In this document: one piece after another, positions 21,651-34,500 of the stretch
Layout of the letters: each line of letters begins with the position of its first letter
Position numbering within the stretch: position 1 is the stretch's first letter
Source of the DNA: Paragonimus westermani
Taxonomy: Eukaryota > Platyhelminthes > Trematoda > Plagiorchiida > Troglotrematidae
NCBI GenBank assembly: GCA_008508345.1
Contig: QNGE01001253.1
Coordinates: 25,704 to 89,703, forward strand
Direction of reading: 5' to 3'
DNA length: 64,000 bases
Notes under the pieces: generated by a model
What the model saw: only the letters and a program-made list of their open reading frames with translations
The model's database searches: none
Told to the model about the DNA's origin: nothing
Program-made: the position numbers and the translations under genes

Positions 21651-22890
21651 GATGTTCAACTTATATAAAAAAACAAAATACTGTGCCACTTAACAGAAGT
21701 TAAATCACCGCTCAGTAAACTTAGCCGCAGTTGGCGAGTGTGAGAGAAGCGGGCATAAGTGGACTTGTGGAAATTCCAGAGGACGATACCTCATTTTAAT
21801 TTCAACCGCATTATTAATTCCTACCCTGTGTATATCGACAGGCCAGCCTATCACCTTTATTTATTGAACGGCCTTAATTTGAATCCACTTAATAAGTCCA
21901 ATGAGAAAAATGATTAAAATAAGGTAACACAAAGGAAGGGCGTCAACGGTAACTGTTGATTTTGACAAGGTTTGTTGCGTTATTTTGAGATTTCTGAGCT
22001 TTGCTTGATTTCGAAAGGTGGCCTTAAGCTTTGCTCTCTTCCCCAAATGAAATTCATTACTCATCCTTGTTCATACACCACCTACTTTGACCGTTTCCCT
22101 CACCCCTATTTAGTCCGAGCACTGTAAGCTTGTAAATGCCGAAATTAGACTTCTTTCTTCAGTATTTTTCCTTGAGTAACTTGTGATTCCCGTCGTTTCT
22201 CGACGAATGAACAGTCGCTTTGCTCTGACCAAACCAATGACTATTTGTTTGAGTGAGCTCAACCCGTTTTATCGTTCACCATTGTTGAGAGGTGCCTGGT
22301 TGTCAATTTGTTGTGCGGGCACTTTCTTTGATTTCTGAGGATTTTCACATTCGAGGTGAGAGATTCACTTTTCTTGTACATTGATTCCATTAATACCGTA
22401 TTAAATCCAGTTATTACTAGCGCCTTCTTGTTAACCGTTTCGAGGATTTATTACCTCTGTCGTTGAATATTGAGAGGCACTTACTGGATCAACGGATTAC
22501 GCGTAACTCGGTGTGAACTTGAATGGTTAGCGAACGATTCAGTAGCAACAGGCATGGAAAAAAGGGAGACGTGCCGATAAAAGCGGAACGGCTGACTAGT
22601 AGGTCGAGATCCGTTGAACTGTTCAGGTCACTACATGAGAAAAGAACAACGTCAGAGGGTAGGTTCGGACAGCTTCGGACAAATAATTCCACATGCGGAG
22701 TGAGATGGTAAATGTTGAGCTTCGGAAAGTCAACAGACACGCGGAAACTCCGGTTTACTTTTGTTGCCAGCGAGGTCCAAAAATTGTTCAGAGTGCCCTC
22801 AAACTGACCAAACAGCATATACAAAACGTATAAAAAGAATTACGGAATACAGAAATGAACTGTGAACACTATGAACTGATAAGATGACCT
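21651..22890. other. Unassigned sequence
   Basis: No domain recognised. The right end may contain the decayed 5' part of the CR1 that becomes readable from about 22900. Confidence 0.4.
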
Positions 22891-23389
22891 AGAACCCAAC
22901 GGTTCCCACGGGGGACGTCGACAGTCTGGGGTAGATCTACATCGATAACATCCAGGTTCTTGCGGATAAGAACGTCCCTAAGAAACAAATAGGAGGAAGC
23001 GGTTGGAAACAATGGGTTTGTCCCAGGGTCCGGAGAGATTCCCAACGTAAGTATATGGCTTGGAAGGACATATGCAACATAAGGGATTTAAAAGCTTCAT
23101 GAATTAAAAAAAGGCTCGAAATGAAGCAGGCAAGGTAGCAGGAAATGCTCGTCTAGCACAAGACATTAAACAGAACCCCAAGAGGCTTTATGGTTATGCT
23201 CAGTCCAGGTCCTCTTTAAGAAAGGAAATTGGGACAACGCTCTACTATAACGGGGAGCTCATAGTGATTGACAAAGGCATGGTGGACGCGTTTATGGCAC
23301 AGTTTCAAAGTGTTTATCGCCCAGACAACAAGGCATCGAAGCCCTGCCTAATGCCGCGAGCATGCCCACAGTGGTTCAGGTCGCTACAC

Positions 23390-24480
23390 CCAAAGAAGTT
23401 GAGCAAGCGATATCCAAGCTAAACAGCACATAATCCGCAGGACCTGACCACATCCATCCAGCAGTCCTAGAACCGCTGGCAAATTTGTTGGCGTTGCCCT
23501 TTGCCCAAGTGTTTAATCTAACACTAGAAACAGGGATAGTGACGACAGACCGTGAAGAAGCCATTAAAATTCCCATCTTCAAAGATGGCAACCGATCAGA
23601 ATTTGAAAAATACCGACCAATAAGTCTGACTAGTGCTGTTAGCAAGCTTTTCGAACGAATTTTACGAGAGAGAATCTGTAAGTTTCTCTGTTAACAGAAA
23701 TTCTTTAGAGCTCCTCAACAAGGCTTCCTAAGGGGGAAAACTCGTCTTACCAATTTGTTGACGGTTTTAGACACTGTCACGGAGAAACTGGATAAAGGAG
23801 AATTGGTCGAGGTGTGCTAACTGGACTTTCAGAAAGCCCTTGATTCTGTCAACTACATGCTTCTATGGTGAAAACGCCGAGAAGCTGGAACCTCTGCTAG
23901 AATCTGCAGGTGTATTCAAGCGTTTCCAGTTGGAAGGTCGTGTAGACTGAGGGTAAGAGGAGTACTGTCGGACAAAGGTTCACCGTTTAGTGGAGTTCCT
24001 TGGGGATCAATCCTCGCCCCTCTGCTTTTCCTGGTATGCATAAACGACCTGAACAACGACTTTGTCTGCCCATGTTATCTGTATGCAGACGATATAAAGC
24101 AGGTCAGGAGTTCGTCGGACTTGACCGCTCTCGAAGAGGACATTCTGAAAAATTGCGGATGGACATTAAAGTGGAACTTACCGCTCAACGTTATCAAAAG
24201 TCATATCCTCGCCTAAGTTCTCCAGTCAACGCTCAGGTATTTGAGAGATGCACACGGACAGACAGTTGAGCTAACAACTAAGCAGCAAACAAAAGGCTTG
24301 AGTATCCAAGTCACTGGTACGTTCACTCCATCTGCTCAGTGTGCCGCATCCGCGACAAAAGCGCTGCGGGCGTTATATCGACTGAAATCAGCGATCGCTA
24401 ACCCTTGTCCGGCAGTGTTCATTCCACTGCACTCGGCTCTAGTTCGCCCCCACTTGAAATATTGTTTCCAAGCTTAGTCA
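23390..24480 (+). pseudogene. CR1-like reverse transcriptase core, copy 2
   Basis: Blocks in order through changing frames: GPDHIHPAVLEPLANLLALP, IKIPIFKDGNRSEFEKYRP, ISLTSAVSKLFERILRERI, QQGFLRGKTRLTNLL, LDFQKALDSVN (motif A, one stop just before), SGVPWGSILAPLLFLVCIND (motif B) and CYLYADDIKQV (motif C, YADD at 24082-24093). The catalytic residues are kept better than in copy 1. A stop inside the motif A region and several frame shifts prevent translation. Confidence 0.85.
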
Positions 24481-24535
24481 CTATATATCCAAAAGGACAG
24501 CCGCCCTCGAAAATGTTCAGAAGCTCGCCACACGT

Positions 24536-24895
24536 ATGGTATTGGGCATGAAGGGTCTAAGCTACCACGACGGACTAAGTTCGTCGAACTTATCTTCGCT
24601 CCAGCACAGGCGGGTAAGAGAAGACCTTATTGGAATGTACAAAATCACCTACCACACTGAAACAAGCCGGTTGGCATGTTTGCTCGAAATGCCTCAGGAC
24701 ACAGCCTTAAGTGGTCATGGATTCACAGTCAAGGAAACAGGCTCACAATTGACTGTCAGATATAACTTTTTCACTAACCGGGTGGTCAACTGGTGGAACA
24801 AATTGCCAGCAATCATCGTTGAGGCCGCGAGCACAGATGTGCTCAAAAGCGAGCTAGACAAATGTAGCAACAATCTTTTTCCTGCCTTGTACTAA
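24536..24895 (+). pseudogene. CR1-like polymerase C-terminal region, copy 2
   Basis: An open 119-codon frame with VLGMKGLSYHDGLSSSNLSS, RRVREDLIGMYKI, GHGFTVKETGSQLTVRYNFF and NRVVNWWNKLPAIIVEA. It corresponds to the region after the RT thumb in CR1/Jockey LINEs and ends in a natural stop at 24893-24895, followed by the 3' tail. The preceding frame (24241-24477) carries the LVRPHLKYCFQA block. Confidence 0.85.
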
Positions 24896-25339
24896 TCGAA
24901 GTATGATTTGTTTCTGCTGTTTCGAGCGGTGCTACACACTGTTTTCACTAGTCGCCTTTCAGGTCAACAGACTTCAGCTGACGCTGAGCAAGGAAAATCG
25001 ACTGGATCCGGGAGCCTTGAGCCTCAGCCTCGAACCAGTGCATCAACGGCCGAGTCGCTGAATTGTCTTCTGTCCCTACCCTTAGACTACCGCTGAACAC
25101 ATCAACAGAAAACCCGGCCTTGTCAACCTCCAAATAACACCAGTCAAACATCAGGACGTCAACAGACGCAAGCCTTCATCAAGTCCTGGATTTGAAATTT
25201 GACATTTGTTTAGCTTCGCCACCAACGCCCTGGCGGTCACATCGAACGATTTTCTGAGTCACTTAGCTTGTGTACGTGTTGGAGAATATAAGGCGCTTGT
25301 CCCTGTTAACTGTCTTACTTTTGTGAGGAAAGTGTTTTT

Positions 25340-25353
25340 ATTGGAAGTTTCAG
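25340..25353 (+). promoter_or_regulatory. Possible 3' splice site in the 5' leader
   Basis: The sequence tttttattggaagtttcag ends in AG at 25352-25353, 44 bases before the ATG at 25398. It could be the acceptor of an upstream non-coding exon or a spliced-leader trans-splice site, which flatworms use. The pyrimidine tract is modest, so this is only a candidate. Confidence 0.3.
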
Positions 25354-25397
25354 CTAATCGGGCCGCTCGCAATAAGTTAAACTCCGTGTACGTACTC

Positions 25398-25593
25398 ATG
25401 GAGGAGAACAACCAACCACAGAATATACCGCTACTCTGCCGAAAGAAGTGTGGATTTTTTGGCAGTCCAAACTTTGACGGGTTGTGTTCAAAATGCCATA
25501 GAAGTGCACAGCTCGCTGCACAGCAAGCAGACTCCATTTCTCTCGACTCTAAGCTTCCTGTTTCCGATATCCGAAGATCGTCAGAATCACCCA
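25398..25593 (+). CDS. ZFAND exon 1, A20 zinc finger
   Basis: Encodes residues 1-65 plus one base. It contains PLLCRKKCGFFG and DGLCSKCHRS, which carry the four A20 cysteines (C-x3-C-x11-C-x2-C). The exon ends at CACCCA before the donor GTGAGT (25594-25599), a near-consensus site. Confidence 0.93.
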
Positions 25594-28500
25594 GTGAGTT
25601 TTCTTTGTTTTTTGGCCCTTCATGTTACCTACCTAAGTACAACTGCAACTCGGATCTCGCATTCTGTGCTTAAGGCGATGTACATCTGCTTCCGTTTTTT
25701 GTGTTGTATTACGCAGCACTGCGGACCCATAAAGTTCCGAAATTTCCCCATGTGGAGTATAGCCCCTATGACCCCATTCTTCGCGCTAAAGGCGTGAATT
25801 GGTCCGTATAAACAGTTTTTTTGAATGTGGTTCCAGTAAAAGTTGTGCATAGAATCCTTGTCGAGCGGACCATGGAACTATCTGTTGCTTATGTCTGGGT
25901 GTGCGTTATGACTGTGATCTGTGTATGACACTGTGCATGAACACCTAGAGTGACCAGGTAACATGCACAAGTCACCCACCTGTCCTTTATTGTGTCGGCA
26001 TACCGAGGAATCCCAGATACGGCGATCCGGTCGGGAGCACACTGGTCACTTGCCATGCGGCAGATCTTGGGTATCGCACTCCCATGAACAACCGATAGTT
26101 GTGGTTCTTTTAGACGCGAGGTCTCTTGACTTTGGCTGCCTGATTGCGAAATATTCTCAAGGAAATCTGTCAAGATTGTTGCTCATCGCGCGAACAGTGC
26201 ACGAATTTGTGAATGTCTGTCTTGGATGTTCACCACTTCTAGCGGTATCCACCATGGATGTCCACTCTCCTTCCTGTTCATTTTTTCTTCATGGATGGTG
26301 TCGACCAGGTGGTTATCTTCACCTTGCTTAACTCGTCTAACAGTCACACAGGACATGTGGCGCATTATGACCAACCGAGTTGCTCTGTACACGTTTCGCA
26401 CCTTCAAACTGCGATCATTTCAGGATCCACTTATGTATGGCAGGCAGTCCTCTTGAGATTGTTTGACAGTTCGCGTACCCAAGTAGCACTATTTTATCAG
26501 CCAGCCCTACCGACGAGAATTGCAGACCAACCTACGCCATATGTGGCTTTCGGTGTTCGGCTGTTCGCTGAGATTAGAATTCAGATTGAAGACTCCACCA
26601 CTGAGTATGGTTGTGTCTTTAGTGTGTAAAAGTTTAGGCATATTGGATTGTGCTGAAACTCCCACAAACACGCACTCAGACTTTCTTTGGTGGTTAAACG
26701 TTTATGACCTAACTGCCAGGCTCATCACATGACCAATAGCGCTACCAGTTCCATCATTGTTCTGAACAATCACTTGTCCTTTTGGTTAAGAAGATATCGG
26801 AATTTCTGTATTTGACCGTCTTTGTCTTAGCTGATTAGCTAACGTCGATTGGGATAATCGCGTGAACAACGCCGCTGCTTACCAGCGTCTCTTTTTGGAG
26901 ATTTCAAAACATGCTATCTCCAGACCCTTTTTCCGCAAATATCCACATATAACAAATGTAATGACGTGTAAAAAAACTTAGCGGGTGTCGCCTATCCGGT
27001 TGGGGACAGTTGGTTAGAGATGCTGTCTGGTGTGGCAGCGTACCACAGTCAATCACCCGTGTGCATCCACAGTGTTTCTGGCTCCAGTTAATCCTGTTTT
27101 CCTCACCTTTATTATTTTGGTATATTGGCCTTACTGAACGCCATCCTATGCCACTTGTGGCGGGCAGTTGCGCGAGTCATGGTACCCTTTAATGGGGTTC
27201 ATAGCGGTTACAAGTAGGTGTCTTCTTCAGCAATCCTAAAGCGCTTTATTTGTATCAGCAATAAGTTCTCGTTTACCAGAACAGTTAGATTCCGTCGAGG
27301 TCCTCTCGCATCTTGATCTTCGATGTACATTCCACCAACTTCATAGCGTCTGAGAATATGGGACTATGTGGATTCGATTTATTGGTCAGTACTGTAGATC
27401 AGTTAGGCTTGTGGCTCTGTAGCCGAACCTTGGGGAACATCCTATGTGGTCAAATGTGCTTAATTCGCGCCTTGCGTATGAACGTGGCATTTGGTTTGTA
27501 ATGCTCTTTTGAAGAAGTGAACATGATTCACCGGTAAGCTGAAGTGTCCATAAGTATGGAGTCTGCCGTTGAGAGTGGTGATCAATACATATCAAACATT
27601 ATTCGTCGGTACTGTAAACCAGTTAGGTGTTTTACTACTGGATCACGTGGGTTAGCCTGCTAGGTGGCCCTATTCTTTACGGGTACGTAGGTACAAGTGG
27701 ACGTTTTATTGCGTGAATTTGGGAACTTTTGAGGTGCCTTAACGTCCGGTGTAATTTTGTCGCGCAACAGGAACTGTGATGCTGCTGTACTGTCAATCTT
27801 TATATTATCAGTTGGAATGGCGATATTGGTAGATGTGACTATTTTTTGCTCCTCCGGTCTATCCTCTACACAGTTCAAAATTCATGAACTAGCTTCACCC
27901 GATTAACTAAAGAAGTGATAAATCATAAATTTCCTCTCCGCATAGAGTCAGTTTTAGTTGTAACCGGATTAACTACTCGTTTCGTCGAAATAAGTATCCG
28001 CTGTCCTCTTCCTTGACTTTTTAGCTTATATGTTGGCCTATCATCATCGTCATCATAAACAGTACATCAGTGGTTCGCACTAATGTTTAACTGCCACATA
28101 ACCATGAAGAAAAAGCTAACCGTATATAGGAAGAGAAGGAAAAAAGAGGGGGTCGGGAAGGGACCTANTGTCTGTGAAGTGAGTGCATTTAATGACGCGG
28201 GGCAGTGAAAGCCGTAAGGAAGCTGTCTCGCTGATGACGCCTTACTCTCACTTGCAGCTCGGTTGTTTGTCTGCAAGGTGTGGGCATCTCGATATTGAAT
28301 GTTTGAATATGGACGTAGTCATTTTCAGTAGTTAGGTCCCTTCCCGTCCCCTTCTTTTGTCCTTCTCTCTCTTCCTGTATACGGTTTGCTTTTTCTTCAT
28401 GGTTGTGTGGCAATTAAGCATTGGTGTGAACCACTGATGTATTACTGTCTATGATGTTGATGATGATGCACTTACTATCCGTTTCACATTTTCCAGGTGT

Positions 28501-31500
28501 ATCATAGATATCTGTTCATTCTAAACTCATTCGGAGGTACACTAGCTAGTGTGCTTTGTGCATAGTGTTATGCAATTTATAATGGAGTGGCCTTCACAAG
28601 CTTTCAGGAGTTATATTTAGCGTCTCACTTGATGTATAAGATAGGTGGATCCGATGGGTTTTTTCCTAATTTCTCTATTTAACGACCTGCAATCTTAAGA
28701 TCCGAAATTAAACGGAAATGGGCTGTCGTACGCATTGTCTCCGTTTAATCTTAAGACCATTTCAGTGCATCTTTTCATTGTTTCCAACCCTATGCTCTCA
28801 CTTCGCGGCTTGGCACTACTTACCCAACGTGCATTACGTGGTTCATGCTGCTTGTTTGTTCGCAAGTTCCCCGACACTGAATGTTCGTGGCTTGTGTTCT
28901 AAGTGTGCTTTCTTCTCATGGTTGCGTGACACCCGGACTTGTGTAACCAGGTCGACCCGCCTATGGCTGTAAAAAAATAGACCATATTCTTTGTATGTAT
29001 CAACGAATCAAACCTTACCGTACTGGAGTACCCTCAGGTCAAAAGAATGGTACCTTCAGATATTCCTCGTTTGCTAAAGTGGAATGGCTTTTGAGACCCT
29101 ATCCAAGGCCCTTGATTCGAAAGCCTGACCTGCAACGTAATAGGACGAGTTTTTAAGGAAACCCTACTTACAGCCAGGGACCCGAAGTCTGACTCACAGC
29201 AGTGGTGGGCTTGCCTGTTCTGGGGGCACAGTAACTAAAGCTGCCGTCCAATTCTGGGTGACGCTGCGTGTAGCAGAGGTATTCAAGCTGTATGCTTCCA
29301 GGCTTTTAACTTGTACCAAGAATTTTCTGGTTGTACTGGACACCATTTTAATGGTCACGGCCAACCGCTGGCGATCGGAATGCTCTTTTTTATAGGTATT
29401 CTTAACCCTTGCTCTTCTGACGGTGAAAAACAGCTTTGTTGCAACTATGCGATTTGGTCTGCTGTGTGCTCATAAGATCGCTCATCACTGACTCATCCAC
29501 GTAAACATTTGAAATTTTGTGGCCACAGTTTTTCTAATACTCATTAGACCCTTTAGGCGTTAGGTATCCACTAATACGACCAACCAACCCTTCGGCCTTC
29601 GAAACTTTACATAATCTGTACCTAGCGTTGACTGTTTTCTCCAAATGTTTGGTTATCTTCCAGTTGAAACTATTCTCAAGCGAGATTCACCTGCGTTGCC
29701 GTCCGAGCAGAAACAGGCTGTGGTACCCGTTGACTCCCCACTCTCCGAAGTAGACAATACCGATTATCCCGCATCTGGACCAAACACAGTCTCTTCCCAA
29801 GCAGAACCTCAAACTGACTCTGAGGCAGCTGGTCTTTCAGATACCCTTGACAAAGTTAAGGAGGATAGTAAACCTAGTTCTCCAGGTATGCTACCTGTTT
29901 CGTTGTGTATATACTGGTTGTGAGGCTGCTTACTCCGTTGTAACCCCCACGGTGTTTTAAAGAATTATCGTCTCTCTTGTGTCCGGTATATTTTTTGTAT
30001 CTATTTTTCTATTACTCTTCAAAATAAGTTACTTGGATGAAGAAATATATTATTATAATCGGCGAGTGTATGTCATATTGCCCGAATCCAAATTTAAACC
30101 ATTCCAGCCGAGTCATGTTAAGCTCAATGATTTGGTCTACGATAGTTTTCACGTTGGCTTAACGCAATTTAACTCAACGGTTTAGGGCTGCCTTTTATAT
30201 GGTGTTGTGTGTGAATTCTCACGATAACGCAGTGGTAACGACACTAATCATCCGCCACGCGGTCCTGAACTCAAGCCTGATTGTTACGACTGCTCCTTTC
30301 TAAACCAGGACTGCTTAATGTTATACATTCCAAGTGCGCATATTGTGGCGTAAAAGCCGGAATGTACTTGGCTCCAGTTTTGTAGTTGTCGGCGCAACCG
30401 AATCGAATTCTAAGATGTTTGTATTTCCGATGTTTGATTGTGTTGTCAGTCGGAATAGGTTTTCTGCTACAAACCGGCATTTCCTTCGTTCATCTTCGTT
30501 TGTCACTTTTGCTCATTTCAGCGTCTGTTAAATCTCCTCGTTGTGATATTTGTCGCAAACGCGTCGGCCCAGCAGGTGGTAAGTGGTTCACTACTCAGCA
30601 GGCTTACGATTTTGATTTTGTTAGAATGAGTCCAATTGCCCATAGTCTAGAGTTCACTAGTTTTGGATAACGTCGGTTAATCTTATCGCGAGCGTCATAT
30701 GCAGGTAAATTAGTTTTATGGTTCTCATGTTGGAACGGATACAGCTGTCTTCAGACTCCTTATTTTTTTTGTACTGCTTTGTTCTTAATTTAACATACCG
30801 ATTCAATTCATAGTTGACTAATTGAAGCGCTACAAACTACGTTCCCAACAGGAGACGCCTTCCAGTTTTTTCTTTGTTAACCGTGGATGCGGTACAGCGG
30901 TGAAACAAATTTACTTGTAGAAAGCGTCGAAATGCACGTGCGTTTCTGATTAATGCCAGTCTCTTCAAGATTGTTCTTATTTTCTCGTGCTGTGGACCTT
31001 TCCACAATAGGTATACTGTTGAGCGACTCGCTCACAGCTTGTATTAACAACTACCCAGTTATAACTCATTGGTAAGAGGGTACCTCGAACTAAAGAAAGT
31101 GGTTGGGCGTTCACGTATGATATTTCGGTCGTGTCTAATGTGAGGTCAGTAGCACAGTGGTGAGCACGATTGCCTCATGAAAGCGTAACCAGTATTTCAG
31201 TCCAGGCCGTGGGAAGGATATGCAATGCTGACGAGCTATAGTATGAGCGAAACTCAAGTCTAGTACCTCTTTTCGAAAGGGGCTGATTGGAAAGTCTGAG
31301 AATGCGACAGCTGCGATCAGTTGTAGGTGAATTTCAATCAATATAAATATTAAGTATTTGCAAGCAATTCAGACTAGAAGACGATAACTAGTCTGCAGTA
31401 AACCTTCCTAGACAAGAGCCAGGTGATGAATTTTTGGAATGCGGGTCATTTTGAACTTTGGACTAAGTTTCTGCGTCACATATAGAGGGAGCAAAGACTG

Positions 31501-34500
31501 TGCACGAAATGTTTCATGTGTCTTAGTGGTACTCTCTGTGCCACAAGCTGGGTTTGGTCAAGGAGAATTGCTGTAGTTTTTCTTGCCGGGAAGACTGGCT
31601 CTTTATCAGTCTCGGGAAGTATTTCGTACATACTTGTGGAAGGTTTATTTTCTCGAAATAGACGCCCAGTGCGAAGTAGTTCGCAATTCTTGAACGTGTT
31701 TCTTTGACGGAAGTGTTTTTTGATCACTTTTTCTGAGGAGCATTGTGTATAACGTTCATTCCCAACATCAGCCAATCTTGGTGACAATTCGCTCTAGGGA
31801 TGATGGCAAATGCTATTATCATTTCTAATGTGGTGTTTGTGGAGTGACCTGGAAACGCGGACTTGTAATAAACCTGTCCAGCTGGTTTGGAACCAAATGG
31901 TTGTTATATTTATTACAATGACCAAGTGATTGGATTGGCTGATGTCTCCTTTGGGTGGGATTGAGCCGCTCATGGTGCTCGGCACACCTTTCGTGCCCGC
32001 AGGGACGGATGATCACCACAATCATTCGTGCTTTTTGTGTGATTTTTACCCAATTGGTAGAAATCAGTGCTCTTTGCAAGCTCTGCGGACACCCGGGAGC
32101 CTGTATTCCCCTCGAGTTCATTTTACGTCGCATCATCATACAGTCGGAGAGCTCATACATCATGTTCCACAATGCCGATTGTCAATGGCCCTTCAACGTC
32201 CATTTTGTGTTAATTAGACTGTTTGAACTCCGCCTAAACGCACATGTTACCCGATGTAAAAAGCTGGCGTGAGATCTGGGATATCTGAAAAAGGCTGAAC
32301 ACATTAGACTTCCACACCAAACAACATGTTGTCCTTGTCGAAACGCTTAGTCGTAATCTGAATTCCTTCTCGGTTCCTGTGGATTCGTCTACACCAATTA
32401 GGAATTCGATTCTTTCTGAAGAACCCATCCGACTGAAGTGCAGCAGAAAAAGTGGGCGTGTTGGCTCACAAATAATCGTTCTTAGGGAACTTGCTGAGTT
32501 TTGTGCCAGCCCTTGCTGGCCTGTTCACCCAGCGTTTTGTACAACGCAAAGTGGATCACTGTTGTAAAGCAGCGTGCGTCACTTCAATCCTTCAAAAATG
32601 AGCTACTGAATTTCACCTGATTTCACGTAAGTCCGTTGCATTTGAATTTTTCGATAAGCTAATCCCGGGTCGAATGTAAACTCAGAGCATCACGGACTGT
32701 ACTCACTTCATATACCTTCGCTCATACCCAATCTTTAGTGCTGTCGCTTGTCTCTGTTATTTCATTCTGCCGTTCTTTAGTGGAAAATCTAAGACTTTTC
32801 ACATATGTCCTTTTGGAAGCACTTACGCTATCTCAACAAGAGAGGGAGAGACGCTATCTCAATGTCCCAACAAATCTGACATCGAAACCCCAACCCCCTA
32901 CTTTCTACACGATTGCTTTGTGACTGAAAGCTAGGTTACCCGACTTGATGGTCAGGCCCCATCAACGCTCTACTGGCTTTGGTGATCTAAAGGGTGCATA
33001 CCTTCTTTCGTCGTCCCACTCTATAATGTCATTGGTAATTTGTGGCCACTTGTAATTGAGTGTGCAGGTGATGCGATGTTCAGCACAAAAATATGACAGG
33101 TTTTTCTTTGCTCCTCTTGCCTGACAATTTATCCGATCTGTTAAGGTCGGAAGCTCGCAGCCTTTCTTTTAACACACCCGAACTGGCTGACATTTCGCTT
33201 TCGAGTCTGAGAACGAATCTCTATGATGAACTCTCACATACTTTCACATACTTAATGTGCCCCTAACCAAACTTCTTTCTATTAAGTATCTGGAGGTTAC
33301 TTTGAGTGGCGACATGATGTGGCCACTTCTCGTCATCAATATTTTCAAGAAAGCCTCCTCATGTCCGACGTTTAAAGAATGTCCATTTCACACTACGTAA
33401 TCAGCGGATTTTGATTGCTTTGTGCTGCTCCATCGAACGTATTATTCCCCATTTCCCCCTTGATTTGTTATCGTAGGACTCACCCTGTAGTGGTGATGTC
33501 CATAAATGGTTCGTTGATTCTATTATCAACCGTTTTGTAATGTGTGAGGTGTTTGCGGCGACGATTCTGTTTTGCACTAATCCCGTATTCCCATCTTTCT
33601 CATTGTATTTCTTTATCTTCCGCTGGCTCCAGTACAAGCGTTTGCATGTACACACCCCCTCTACTTATGTTATTCCTTTTTTGTCTCGCTTTCTACCCAA
33701 ACCCAACATCGTTATCTTTGGATTGACCACGGAAGTGAATCAGTGGTTCATTTCAGTCGACGACTGTGACGGTTCAGTAACATTTGCAGAGGTTCATGGT
33801 CTTTATCGCTATTGTGTGAATCGAGCTCAACCAGTTAATCGTTTTTCATTTGCAGAAGTTGTGAGTGTGTAATAGGTTAAAACCTTACCTGCGGAGTGCA
33901 TAAACCTGTTGGTGTTCTCGGTAGTATTGAGGTAGTCATCACTGGTATGATGGTACTAGTGTGAGTCTATTCACGTTTAGCCCACTGTGCTCTGTGGAGT
34001 TTATTAATATGTCTGGAATTATCCTGTTGTGCATACGATTTCATTTTTGAACGATCAGGAGCTTCATAACGAATCTTCGGTCACAGTCATCTGTTGCTAC
34101 CTTGCTATAAGCGATGTACCACCTGGTATGGATAACAGAGTACCGCACTTAATGTTGCTGAATCCTGATAATTCAAAGACACTGCTTATCGGTTCCGATT
34201 CTCACCTGTCTAGTTTCGTATTCTATGCTTTACCAACATTACGCGGCTTGAAACGTCCTCTATGCATATGCGACTAAATATATAAACTCATAAAAATCAC
34301 CTTTTGGTATACGACCCCGATTTGACACGTTTATCAAAATGTGGTCCAATTTAATTTCTAACTGCAGGTTATTCGTGTCGGTGCGAGGGTATTTTCTGCA
34401 GCTTGCATCGCTACTCTGATGCTCACAATTGTTCGTACGACTATCGAAGGGCCGGACAAGAAGATATTCGCAGATCTAATCCTCAAGTTGTGTGTTCAAA

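Larger units (their letters stand above)
22900..25075 (+). mobile_element. CR1/Jockey-like LINE, copy 2
   Basis: A longer LINE readable from the endonuclease-RT linker (VPKKQIGGSGWKQWV near 22970) through RT and C-terminus to a 3' tail. The tail at about 24930-25075 shares cctttcaggtcaacag and GACTGGATCCGGG with copy 1. The two polymerases differ clearly in sequence (compare LEPLANLLALP here with LKEVALGLAVP), so they are different subfamilies with related tails. The element ends about 320 bp before the start codon of the zinc-finger gene and lies in the same orientation. Confidence 0.8.
25594..29663 (+). other. ZFAND intron 1
   Basis: A 4070-bp GT-AG intron. It contains a relic RT motif at about 26160-26330, a local direct repeat of about 30 bp (27379 and 27599) and the inverted structure at 28050-28470. 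The rest shows nothing recognisable. Confidence 0.85.

Noticed and set aside
25206..25397. A longer zinc-finger protein starting at an upstream in-frame ATG
   Set aside because: The extra 64 residues have no counterpart in the family, and a candidate splice acceptor lies inside the stretch. The A20 finger is at the usual distance from the ATG at 25398.
33540..33872. An extra coding exon in ZFAND intron 3
   Set aside because: The open frame is composed of hydrophobic AT-rich text, does not fit the phase of the neighbouring exons as family sequence, and the AN1 finger is complete without it.
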